A stretch of DNA of 33,547 nt. Source: Chrysochromulina tobinii. Its lineage: Eukaryota; Haptophyta; Prymnesiales; Chrysochromulinaceae. The translations under genes were made by a program, and so were the position numbers. Shown here one piece after another: positions 10,160 to 18,245 of this stretch (the stretch's first letter is position 1; each line of letters starts with the position of its first letter). The stretch is taken from NCBI GenBank assembly GCA_001275005.1, contig JWZX01002501.1:1-33547 (forward strand), given 5' to 3'. The notes beneath the pieces were generated by a model that did no database searches, was not told where the DNA came from, and was given only the letters and a program-made list of their open reading frames with translations.

Positions 10160-11089
10160 TCAGCGCTTATCTTGTTGCTGCCTGCATTTGACACACGCCC
10201 TTGACTCGTGCGTGCATGTTGCGGTGCCGAACGGGCACGTCGGCCACTTCGGTTTCTTAACCCACTCACCGAGAAGTGGCTGGCATCTTGCACATGCCTG
10301 CAATTTACCATTGCAGGTTACCATCATGAAAGGACAAGTATAGTGGGTGGAGATTTGCTTGCCACCTAGGCCAAGAAAGTTTTTTGCCCGCTGCTTTGCA
10401 GTGTACGTGGCGTTGGCCTCTATCCCCGCCTGTCGTAGGGCAGGGGTAATAGTCTGTCTTACCCCGTTCTTTTTCACGATGACTTTGAAGATATCCGTCT
10501 CGTGTTTGTAGATCTCATCAGCCGATTCATCGCCTGGCTCGGTGTTCTAGGCGCACGACCCTCGTCGACCGTGAAGGACAAGCTGCTCGCGCTCGACGAG
10601 CTGCTCGACGCTCTCAGTGGACTCGACTTCTACGAGGACAAGAAGCTCTTTGCCGAGCTGAAAGCGGGGCTACACACCTTGCGCATGCCATGCTCGACTT
10701 CTTCGTGAAGGTCGTCGGTGTGCGCAGCACGGTCGCCATGGGCGTGCCGAGCTACGTGGCGTGGCGCGGCTGCATCGAGCGCTGGGCGAAGGAGCGGGGC
10801 GAGCGCTGAATGCATCACGAGCCTTTTTCAGCGCACCTCGTGCATCAGCACCAACGGAACGGAGGAATTCAAAATTGGTAAGCGTTTCTATACCCCATTG
10901 TTGAGCCTTGCTGAGCTCAACTGGCCCGGGGCTCGTACCGATCACGAGGTATTGGATGTTCTTCGAGACATCACCGACGCACCTCCCACCTTTTGCAATG
11001 ACTAGTGTCTCAGCATCAGCTCTCACGAACTCGTTGAACCGCCCGCTGAAGCAGACGGTTTTGTTCTTGAACATGCCGACGGTGTCCAT
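10160..11089 (-). CDS. BRCT-domain protein with Cys-rich C-terminus (probably two exons)
   Basis: The first exon (11089-10837) encodes a clear BRCT domain: KTVCFSGRF, a GGRCVGDVSKNIQYLV core with the glycine pair, and SKAQQWGIETL followed by FEFL. It most resembles the BRCT type of NAD-dependent DNA ligases and replication factor C. I propose donor CACGAG|GTGCGC and acceptor GAGCCAG|GCGATG (intron 10836-10534). This joins in frame to a second exon (10533-10160) reading DESADEIYKHETDIFKV and ending in two similar Cys units, CPFxxxTCx(6)ACxxC, which look metal-binding. BRCT domains bind phosphoproteins or DNA ends in repair, so a nuclear role is likely. The BRCT call is strong, but the splice model and the gene's 5' end are not. 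The only candidate starts are Met at 11089 and another four residues on. Confidence 0.6.
10442..10809 (+). pseudogene. Possible antisense coding remnant with a frameshift
   Basis: On the plus strand, within the proposed intron of the BRCT gene, one frame reads KLLALDELLDALSGLDFYED up to about 10670. A second frame then continues as MLDFFVKVVGVRSTVAMGVP and ends ERWAKERGER-stop at 10809. Both segments have protein-like composition and abut at a frame change, which suggests an old gene fragment. I do not recognise the family. The left part overlaps the second BRCT exon in antisense, so at most one strand is coding there. Confidence 0.25.
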
Positions 11090-11806
11090 TCGAGAATCAC
11101 CTTTTATGGAAGAGCTCGGATCTCATGGCGGCAACGGCCGATCGGCGGCCGCGCTTTGCACACTGCTGATGGAGCCGCATCGGCCCGCGCCGCCGCTGCC
11201 CCCGCAGCCGCTGCTCCCGTCCCAACCTCCGGCGCCACCGCCGCCAAATCCTGGCTGGCAGCTCTTGTCAGTGTACCATGCGGCCGTGATCGACATTCCT
11301 TACGACGCGTTGTGCTACCAGCTCGGCCGTAAGCAGCTTGCTGAGGCTGCGGTGTCGTGTGCCTTGCGGTGCGCCGTGCGCGGCGGTGTGCCATGCGGTG
11401 TCGTGTGGTGGGAGCTCTCGTCTCGATTCGCAGATGTGCGGTGTCGTGTGCATGCTGTTTTGGTTGCAGCTGATGAGCGCGTGCTCACCTCAGCGCGTGT
11501 AGGCGTGATCAATAACCGTCATCGCCGCCAAGGTGAATAGGTGATGATCTCACCTCAGCGCGTGTAGGCGTGATCAATAACCGTCATCGCCGCCAAGGTG
11601 AATAGGTGATGATGTGTTTGAACGGGTGTGCGTACGTGTGACACGGGCTTCAATGCCAAATACTCCTCGCGGGGCTTTCTAGTGACCATATCTCCAGCCT
11701 CGGGCGCTGACCACATAAACTGCCCCAGTCATTTACGGGCATGCAAGTTTCGTCAGTCCTGGCAGATATGGCACCATCAACGGGTTAATCTCGCGAAATC
11801 GGCAAA
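11090..11806. other. Region between the BRCT and RING genes, weak coding potential
   Basis: A plus-strand frame starting at ATG 11107 reads MEELGSHGG, a Pro-rich stretch and PGWQLLSVYHAAVIDIPYDA before entering repetitive sequence near 11351. There TGCGGTGTCGTGTG occurs three times (about 11351, 11395 and 11437). It could be a first exon ending at a GTG donor near 11352, but its ATG lies only 17 bases from the opposing BRCT start and I could not complete a gene model. The right part contains the 65-bp tandem duplication and the promoter of the RING gene. Confidence 0.35.
11484..11613. repeat. Perfect 65-bp tandem duplication
   Basis: Copies at 11484-11548 and 11549-11613 are identical as read. 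Each starts CTCACCTCAGCGCGTGTAGG and ends AGGTGATGAT. Each copy contains in-frame stops in the plus-strand frame that enters it, so it is not an extended coding repeat. Perfect identity implies a recent event or an assembly duplication. Confidence 0.9.
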
Positions 11807-12663
11807 ATGGTTCCGTCCGCGGAGGCGTTCGCCGACGATACGCACATGGACGCCTTGCTGTTCGAAGATGCTCTTGATAAGCGGAAATTCTCCGAGCCCT
11901 CCGGGGGGGTTGTGTGTGTCATCTGCTTCGACGAGGTCACGGCAGCAACTGGGGGGCGGGCTCTCGACTGTGCACACGTGTATCACCCGCACTGCATCGA
12001 AGGCTGGCTCAATCGTGCCGCCAGATGCCCGCAATGCCAATACCCCGTTCCAGAAGCTGAGGCGCAGGTGGCAGCTTATCGCGCTGCGGCCGGCTTCGGA
12101 GATGATTTCACACGAGATGAGGTGAGCAGGCCTGTCTCCCGCTGGCTGCACCTGCTCTCAGCTGGTTGCGACACGGCTGGCTTGCGGCTGAGCTGCTGCA
12201 CGCGATGGGCAAGCTCGCGGCACCAGCGGGCGCGGAGGCGGCCGTGGCAACTCCTGGCCCGCTCGTTCGCGATGTCTCGGCCCTGCTCCAGCCTCCCGGG
12301 GTGCTCCGACGCTGATCAGTCTGTGTGTGTCCTGTGCTGCATCTGCAGGCAGCTGTGGCCAATCAACGCTACATGGTCGTCGTGCGCAGGAATCGCCTGG
12401 CCGAGATCGAGGTCCTTCGGACGCTTCACAACCTGAGCCACTTCGAGTTCGACGCCGTCGAGGCCAACATTCAGCGCCTCCGTGAACTGCGGCCGTGGGG
12501 GATTCTCTACGGCGCCCCGTTGGATGCGAACGGGCGTGTGCAATATGAGCGATATGAGGGGCAGCACGAGCACGAAGTCGCCGTCGAGCCACACGCCACG
12601 AGTCAACATGGGCCCGGTGGTTTCTTCACCCATGCCCTCCGTGCCTGCATTCCAGCTGCTTGA
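11807..12663 (+). CDS. RING-H2 zinc-finger protein, putative E3 ubiquitin ligase (two exons, about 209 aa)
   Basis: Exon 1 (11807-12121) carries a complete C3H2C3 RING: Cys37, Cys40, Cys55, His57, His60, Cys63, Cys74 and Cys77, with Trp69 in the usual place (CIEGWL). RING-H2 domains recruit ubiquitin-charged E2 enzymes, so ubiquitin transfer is the expected activity; the substrate is unknown. The donor GAG|GTGAGC at 12122 and acceptor ATCTGCAG|GCA at 12348 are both phase 0. Exon 2 (12349-12663) adds a charged helical tail (NRLAEIEVLRTLHNLSHFEF) of unknown function. The ATG at 11807 has a good A-rich context (CAAAATGG), and an upstream in-frame TAA at 11786 supports it. No transmembrane segment is visible, so a soluble enzyme is likely. 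Confidence 0.85.
12122..12348 (+). other. Intron of the RING-H2 gene
   Basis: 227 bp, GTGAGC donor, TGCAG acceptor, phase 0 on both sides. Removing it joins FTRDE to AAVANQRYM. Reading through instead gives a Cys/Arg/Ser-rich tail of unlikely composition. Confidence 0.8.
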
Positions 12664-12987
12664 GTGCTAGGGGCGCCGGCAGTGAGGCACTCCCAATTAG
12701 GCACTCCCACTCCGAACAAGCCTCTCTCGTCAGGAAGACCCGAGTGCTCAAGATACGCAGTGCTCGGGATACGTGTACATTTTTTAGAGCGAGGTCCTCC
12801 CTCTGTGCCCCCGGCATGGAGGCCCTCGTGGTTCCGCGTGGTAGACTGTGCGGTGCTGACTAGTTCCCCGAGCCCACCGCGCGGGTCGGCATATGCCCCG
12901 TCTCTCTGTGGGTGTTTGTGTTCGGCTCCTTGAAGGTGCCGAGAAAATGGCCCACGTCGTTCACGGTGTGAACGAAATCGGCGTTCT
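12664..12987. other. Intergenic region upstream of the 2OG oxygenase
   Basis: It contains two GGCACTCCCA-like words near 12690-12715 and should include the promoter of the gene at 12988. A short alternative frame (MAHVVHGVNEIGVLCE, from about 12947) overlaps the oxygenase start in another frame and may be spurious. I see nothing else that can be supported. Confidence 0.4.
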
Positions 12988-14667
12988 ATGCGAGAGCTCC
13001 CGACGCCGCCCCCGCCTCCGATGCCGCCACTCCGAGTGCCCACCCTCGACGTCTCCGCGGACGAGGGGTCGGCCGCCGATGATGATTACATCGACGGCCA
13101 TTCCTCACCGTGCTCACAGAGCGACGACAGCAGCGCCGATGAGATCTTTGGCGCCTCCTTGGCGGCCGCGCGTCCCGATCCGCTGCCAGTGTTTGGAGCC
13201 GTTGCGGCCACTCTTGGCTCTCTCCGCGCGGCGGCACCCACTCAGCCTGACCATGCGGAGCACCCGACGGTTCGGGCGGCTCTCCTCGGCACTGCGAGCC
13301 TCAAGCTGTGGAACAGGTGCGACCTACCGCCACACACGACCTTCAAGCAGCTCGAGCAGCCATCCACGAGCGTCCCCGTCCAGTGCGCCATCTTCGCCAC
13401 GCATACGTGCTTCGCGCTGCCGAGCGGCCGCCTCGCCAACAAGTCGAACACGTTACACCGCTTCGAGCTGGCCGAGCATGTGTCCGCGCCGCTGAATGCA
13501 AAGCTCGAGGCATGGGTGTTGGGGCAGGAGCGCCGCGCTGCGTTGAGCACTGACGAGCCGGGCCACGGGAGCGATGCCGGCGTGAGCAAGACCAACCAGG
13601 GTGGCTTCCAAACCTACAGCGACATCTTCAGCGGCCAGGAGGGTGCCGCGCGGCATCGCTCCTTCCGACCGTGCCGCACGATGCATGCCGTGATGAGCGC
13701 GGCGATGGACGAGCTAGGTCCGTCCGTCTACCCCGACGAGCACACACGTCCACGGCCGGGCGAGCCTCATGCCGCTGAGGGATGGGCGAACGTCAATCGT
13801 CCTGGACTCGGCGATCACAACATCATGCACATCCACGATCCTGGCCGTTGGAGCGCCGTGTACTTTGTAGCTGATGGGACGTGCCGAGTGGGGGAGGAGG
13901 CCGGGGCAACGGACATCACACGCGCGTCATGCGAGGATGGCGCCGTGCCGCCGATCTCGGGACGGCCAGATCCAATCTCGGGAGTGCCATCGGAGCCCAC
14001 TCCTTTGCCGGCGCCTGTGCCGGGACAGGCGGTGATGGCACCGGTAGTTCCGAAGAGGCACGAGGCGCTCGCAGTCGCACCGCCGCCCTCGGCACTGGGA
14101 CTGAGTCCTTTGCCCCTCCCACCCCATCCGAACGAAGTGCGAGCGCCTCCAACGAGTCAACGGACGTACCCTAAGCAGGTCGACCCACCTGCCGCGCCAC
14201 TGGCGGCTTCCAGCGCGCAGCGGCAGCCACTCGAGGGCCATCTGCTCTTCCGTGGGGGGCCCTTGCCGCGCACGTGGTGTGCTAGCTACGAGGCGGCAAC
14301 ACCTTCTGGAGAGGCTTCATCTGAAGTGGCTCAGGCCTCGGCGGCGGGGTTTCGTCAGGCCTCGGCGGTCCCTGGTGGCATGGCGCAGCCCTTGCCGCAC
14401 GCGTATCTTGCGGTGCCACCGCGTCCAGGCACACTCTGGCTCTTCCCCGGCGAGGTTCCTCACACTGTTCTCCCAGCCCAGATCAAACCTCCGGCCGAGA
14501 TCGCAGCCGAGATCACACCTCCGGTCCTCGGGAGCTCTTCCGCTGCGCGTGCGCCCGCGTTCATGAATGCTGGGCATGCTCCACGCATCTCCATCGCGGT
14601 CAACTTTGTGGACGCCATCCCACCGCCTCCTGCCCAAGCCCGCGAGGTCTCCGCTGCTGCTGCGTGA
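12988..14667 (+). CDS. Putative 2OG-Fe(II) oxygenase with a large Pro-rich insertion (559 aa)
   Basis: The N-terminal 75 residues are Pro/Asp/Ser-rich and look disordered. The core matches the 2OG-Fe(II) oxygenase family known from bacteria and algae (TIGR02466-like): NQGGFQTYSDIF, then WANVNRPGLGDHNIMHIHDPG followed by the SAVYFV strand. The C-terminal half has the LWLFPGEVPHTVLP strand with the distal histidine and RISIAVNF with the 2OG-binding arginine. Iron ligands would be a His of the HIHD motif (about residues 281-284) and the His of EVPH (about 492). About 210 residues separate them, where some 60 are usual. The excess is a Pro/Ala-rich segment (about 300-415) that interrupts the double-stranded beta-helix. 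Substrate unknown. It is convergent with the Tag gene. Confidence 0.78.
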   Translation: MRELPTPPPPPMPPLRVPTLDVSADEGSAADDDYIDGHSSPCSQSDDSSADEIFGASLAAARPDPLPVFGAVAATLGSLRAAAPTQPDHAEHPTVRAALLGTASLKLWNRCDLPPHTTFKQLEQPSTSVPVQCAIFATHTCFALPSGRLANKSNTLHRFELAEHVSAPLNAKLEAWVLGQERRAALSTDEPGHGSDAGVSKTNQGGFQTYSDIFSGQEGAARHRSFRPCRTMHAVMSAAMDELGPSVYPDEHTRPRPGEPHAAEGWANVNRPGLGDHNIMHIHDPGRWSAVYFVADGTCRVGEEAGATDITRASCEDGAVPPISGRPDPISGVPSEPTPLPAPVPGQAVMAPVVPKRHEALAVAPPPSALGLSPLPLPPHPNEVRAPPTSQRTYPKQVDPPAAPLAASSAQRQPLEGHLLFRGGPLPRTWCASYEAATPSGEASSEVAQASAAGFRQASAVPGGMAQPLPHAYLAVPPRPGTLWLFPGEVPHTVLPAQIKPPAEIAAEITPPVLGSSSAARAPAFMNAGHAPRISIAVNFVDAIPPPPAQAREVSAAAA

Positions 14668-14965
14668 AAGGGATTCAGAAAGCAGTTGAGGGGGACGGGG
14701 GACCACTTCTGGAGTCTGGGAGGTTGCTCTATTTATCCAGATCCTCACGACGAGCCGACAGTAAAATGTATACTTGAGCCAAACATGTATTAAGCACGGC
14801 ATAGAGCCGGACCCCTCAGGTCAGCCCTCACCCGCTACGAAGTACGAACCCCGATCTGGCTAAACCTAAAGCAAAAGGCAAAACACTGAAGCAATGGATT
14901 GAAGGCGACGGCCCAACAGGTTAAGCACGGAACAGATGAAGCGCACCTTCCCAAGGCTATGACGG
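14668..14965. other. Convergent 3' region between the 2OG oxygenase and Tag genes
   Basis: About 300 bp and more AT-rich than its neighbours (e.g. AGTAAAATGTATACTTGAGCC, near 14760). It presumably holds both 3' UTRs. No gene or repeat is evident. Confidence 0.5.
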
Positions 14966-15754
14966 TCAGCCCTGCCCCCTGCGGCGTTTGCTGCGGCCGC
15001 TGGTTGTTGTCGGCCCATCACCTCCCACCGTCGTCTTCGCCTCTGCGCATGCGCCAGCCTCGGCGGCCTCTGTCTCGGCGGCTTCTGCGCCGGCATGGGG
15101 CAGCAACGCTGCGATGCGCTTCTTGGCCGCAGACCACTCAGGCGTGCCGACCGGGTGATCGACGATAAAGCCGCAGCTCTGCATGAGAGAGTAACAAGTC
15201 TTGGGCCCCACGAAGCGGAAGCCGCGCGCCTTGAGCGCCTTGCTCATCGCGCGACTGACCTCGGACTCAGTCGGGATCTCTCCGGCGTGGACCCACTCAT
15301 TGAGTTGCGGCCGGCCACCCACAAACGACCAGAGGTACGCATCGAAGTGGCCATGTGGCGGTGCGGTGCGCCCGTCACGCGCGGCCTCGTCGATGAGTTC
15401 TTGCACGCATCTAGCATTATCCACGACTGATTGGATCTTGCCGCGGTGCCGCACGATGCTCGAGGCGCCGCCGCTGCTGCCGTCGCCACCGACGAGCCGG
15501 TCGACGTCCGCGTCCGTCATGGCGGCGCAGGCCGCAATATCGAAGCCTGCAAAGGCTGTGCGGTACGCCTCACGCTTACTCAAAATAAGCGCCCACGAGA
15601 GCCCCGCCTGCGCGCCTTCGAGCGAGAGCTTCTCGAACAACGACACGTCGCCGCGCTTCGGGTGGCCCCACTCGTCGCGCATGTAGCGTTTGTAGTCCTC
15701 CGACATTGCACCGCGGTAGAACGCCTCGAACCAGGCTGGAGTTGTCGACAGCAT
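14966..15754 (-). CDS. tag: DNA-3-methyladenine glycosylase I homologue (262 aa)
   Basis: The family removes 3-methyladenine from alkylated DNA, starting base-excision repair. The match runs the length of the fold: YMRDEWGHP, FEKLSLEGAQAGLSWALILSKR (with the conserved Glu of LEG and the Trp of LSW), IVRHRGKIQSVVDNAR, YLWSFVGG, SKALKARGFRFVGPKTCYS and GFIVDH. In E. coli Tag, zinc is held by Cys4, His17, His175 and Cys179. Here the N-terminal Cys is absent, His17 aligns with Met, and the position after DHPVG is Thr, so only the His175 equivalent remains. Such a protein may be zinc-free, or a missing 5' exon may supply the Cys. The tail is Ala/Glu-rich and ends in SKRRR, a plausible nuclear signal. 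Tag is mainly bacterial, so an acquired gene is possible. Confidence 0.9.
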   Translation of the reverse strand: MLSTTPAWFEAFYRGAMSEDYKRYMRDEWGHPKRGDVSLFEKLSLEGAQAGLSWALILSKREAYRTAFAGFDIAACAAMTDADVDRLVGGDGSSGGASSIVRHRGKIQSVVDNARCVQELIDEAARDGRTAPPHGHFDAYLWSFVGGRPQLNEWVHAGEIPTESEVSRAMSKALKARGFRFVGPKTCYSLMQSCGFIVDHPVGTPEWSAAKKRIAALLPHAGAEAAETEAAEAGACAEAKTTVGGDGPTTTSGRSKRRRGQG

Positions 15755-15849
15755 GAGTCGAGAAGATGGGGTGTGTGAATGTGAACAAGTGTGTTCTTGA
15801 AATTCTTAGACACGTATGCCCAAGTTCAATCTGACCTTTCGACCACCAC

Positions 15850-17742
15850 TTAGTAATTCAACTTGTACACACACGGCATCTGCGGCTCCGGTGGCTCTCG
15901 ATCGCAGTCGCCCTCGAGCACGACGCGCCACACCAGGAGCTCCTCGAGCGGTAAGTAGTCTTGCTGGCGCCGGACGCCGCGCGCGTCGAGTGCATGCACG
16001 TACGCGACGCGCGCCATGTCCATGGACGGCCCGTAGACGGACTCGACTCTGCAGAGCCATCCCTCGCCGCCAAACTCGTGGCAAGGCAGGCTGGGCCAGT
16101 GGCGCGCTGGGCAGATGACGAGTCTTCCATGAAGCGCGCCGCCGTATGCGATCGCAGCCTCGCGTGCACAGGCCTCCACTTCGAGGGACGTCGCGGCAAA
16201 GTTGTGCGTGTCGGAGACGCCCGGTCCCGCATAGACCCTGTACGCGACCGGCCGGGGGATATCCGAAGTGTTGGCCAGGCCACGATGCTCGACACGGTAC
16301 TCAAACAGGAGGAGCTGACCTTTTCGCAGCGTGGGTGCCACCGGCGTAGGCGTGGAGAAGAGGTCCGGGAGGGTCCACTCGCCGTCGGGTAGGCTTGCAT
16401 AGCCGGTCCGGAGCTCTGTCGGCCCATGTTGCAGGTCGACATCGACGAGCGGCATGAAGGCGTTCACGATCCCGGGCATCGAGCCGTCCCGATGGTAGTG
16501 CTGCGCGCTCGCTCCTGGCCGACTGACCAAGACGCCCGACCGGTCGACGCGCGCAGGAGGGGGTGGCGGAGGGAGGCTCGACGCTGAGCATGCATGCATC
16601 GGAGAGGATGCATGCATGCATTCCACTTCACGCAGAGTGCATGCATCGGAGAGGCTCGACGCCGAGCATGCACTCTCCGATGGGCAGGGTGGCAGGTGGG
16701 CTGGCACGTCTGTAAGCAGTAAGCCCGAAGCTTGTAGCACGGGCTCGGCCCACGCGTCGATGACGGCGTGAAGCTCCGCCCATCTGCTGCGAGCCTCGAG
16801 CATCGCATCCGTGGGCAGGAGTGGTAGGTCGAATCGTAGTGCGCCCGCATCGCGTTGCATGAGCTCCGCGAAGTCGAGCCGATCGTACTGAGGGTCGAGC
16901 CCGAGGTTACGGCACAGCCCCTGCAGTCTTTCGAGACGCTCGCTGCTCGCCGCAGCGCACTCGTCGCACAGGGTGGCGGTGGCGAGGCCCGTCGATAATG
17001 TAGCCCCGCCCGCATCCACCGCAACGGTCGGACTTGCCGCGAGGATGCAAAACCCATGCCGACGCATGCATGCAGCTGCGTCGCTCACCCAATTAGGAGC
17101 GCCGCCAACGAAGGTGAAGTCGGCGGGAGCGGGCGGTGCCAGGGCCGGCGTCCCGGTAGAGTGCAGGGCCCTTGCCGTCGCCATGAGTGTTTTTAGCCCC
17201 GTCGTCGAGGCCGGGAAGCGAAGCTTCGCCATCATCGGTTGGAGCTCTCCGAGGGCACAAGCTAGCACGGCGTGAGTGACCTCGCCATCGGTGGTGTCAC
17301 CGACGAACTTGGTCCTCGATGCTGCCGCGCGGAGTGCCCGAAACAGTGCCGTGCGCCTGCGCCCCTGGAAGCCACTCGCTAGCAGCGCGGTGGCGAGTTC
17401 GTCCATGGCCTCAACATGGGCAAGGGGCGTGTTGAAGAAGAGACGCACCACAGCCGCCGCACTCGCTGCCACGTCGAGCAAAAGCTGCAACTCCCCGCAG
17501 GTATCATCGAGACGGTCGCCAGTCTGTAGCAGCGCATGAGTTAGCGCATGACGATCCCAGAGCTGACCGTCAAAGATGCCACTTGATCGGCCAGCAGTGT
17601 CAGACGAGGCACATCGGAGCCCACACTTGGCGCTTTCTGCCATGAGGGAGAGCACGCTTTCACGGATGTGCACAGCATCGCGCTGAGCAAGCGCATCGTC
17701 CAGCACGCGCAATCCATGGAGGATGCGCTCTGGCGCTGTCAT
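15850..17742 (-). CDS. PhyH-like 2OG-Fe(II) dioxygenase with Tudor-like C-terminus (about 630 aa)
   Basis: The C-terminal third has the phytanoyl-CoA-hydroxylase-type core: RPGASAQHYHRDGSMPG supplies the HxD iron ligands (HRD, about residue 415). PLVDVDLQHGPTEL is the next strand, FEYRVEHRGLANTS gives the distal His, and RPVAYRVYAG carries the 2OG-binding Arg. The 300-plus N-terminal residues are helical and unassigned. Just before the core is a Ser/Cys/Ala insertion with an internal repeat (ACSASSL twice). After the core, GEGWLCRVESVYG...ARVAYVHALDARG...DYLPLEELL looks like a small SH3/Tudor-type barrel; this is inference. The reaction is probably hydroxylation of an unknown substrate. I chose MTAPERIL at 17742, where protein-like sequence begins. 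The frame stays open to an ATG at 17952 through Arg/Ser-rich sequence, so a longer product is possible. Confidence 0.8.
   Translation of the reverse strand: MTAPERILHGLRVLDDALAQRDAVHIRESVLSLMAESAKCGLRCASSDTAGRSSGIFDGQLWDRHALTHALLQTGDRLDDTCGELQLLLDVAASAAAVVRLFFNTPLAHVEAMDELATALLASGFQGRRRTALFRALRAAASRTKFVGDTTDGEVTHAVLACALGELQPMMAKLRFPASTTGLKTLMATARALHSTGTPALAPPAPADFTFVGGAPNWVSDAAACMRRHGFCILAASPTVAVDAGGATLSTGLATATLCDECAAASSERLERLQGLCRNLGLDPQYDRLDFAELMQRDAGALRFDLPLLPTDAMLEARSRWAELHAVIDAWAEPVLQASGLLLTDVPAHLPPCPSESACSASSLSDACTLREVECMHASSPMHACSASSLPPPPPPARVDRSGVLVSRPGASAQHYHRDGSMPGIVNAFMPLVDVDLQHGPTELRTGYASLPDGEWTLPDLFSTPTPVAPTLRKGQLLLFEYRVEHRGLANTSDIPRPVAYRVYAGPGVSDTHNFAATSLEVEACAREAAIAYGGALHGRLVICPARHWPSLPCHEFGGEGWLCRVESVYGPSMDMARVAYVHALDARGVRRQQDYLPLEELLVWRVVLEGDCDREPPEPQMPCVYKLNY
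16572..16671 (-). repeat. Imperfect 35-bp direct repeat with ATGCATGC runs inside the PhyH-like gene
   Basis: A GGCTCGACGCTGAGCATGCA-type segment with GCATCGGAGAGG occurs near 16572-16606 and again, permuted, near 16637-16671. The 30 bp between them contain ATGCATGCATTCC. On the coding strand this gives the ACSASSL and MHASS repeats just ahead of the catalytic core. It appears to be a local coding expansion. Confidence 0.65.
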
Positions 17743-17952
17743 GCTCACGGTCGCCTGCGGCTGGACGGCGCAGGCCCGTTTTGCGCGCGCGCGCTCTCTT
17801 GCTTCGTGTGAACGTAACACGACGCTGTTAAGAAGACACCAACACCCAGATACTTGTATGGAGCATGCGCGAGCTCGCGGCATTGAGGATGGTTTGGGCG
17901 CAATGTTTGGGCGGCGGCGGCTTAAAGATGGCGGTGGAGAAGTTAGCAACAT

Positions 17953-18245
17953 GGTGCGTATAGAAGCTGTGGGGGGACGCGCGGCCCTATGTGCGGTTTA
18001 CCGTAATATCATCGAACGAAGCTGGTGAAAGGGAAACATATGATTCCTGCGCCTTCTTGATGTGCACTCTTCAAGCATTCAACTTGTAAAGTGCATGCGT
18101 TTCAATCGCCATTCCACGTTCCTTCGTGTACCTTCGTAAAGCTGCCGGAGCGAGTGATTTTGTGGTCTGCGGGGGGGCTGGCGATCTCGTTTGGTGGGAT
18201 CGTTTTCACTAATGAGAAGTTCGTTGCGGCGAAACGGCCAAACCA
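17953..18245. other. Divergent promoter region
   Basis: This stretch separates the minus-strand PhyH-like gene from the plus-strand plastid-protein gene, so both promoters should lie here. CCTTCGTGTA and CCTTCGTAAAG occur close together near 18120-18140. No gene is visible. Confidence 0.5.

Noticed and set aside
9422-10343. Plus-strand frames between the armadillo and BRCT genes
   Set aside because: Composition is irregular, they overlap the Cys-rich BRCT exon in antisense, and no motif could be recognised.
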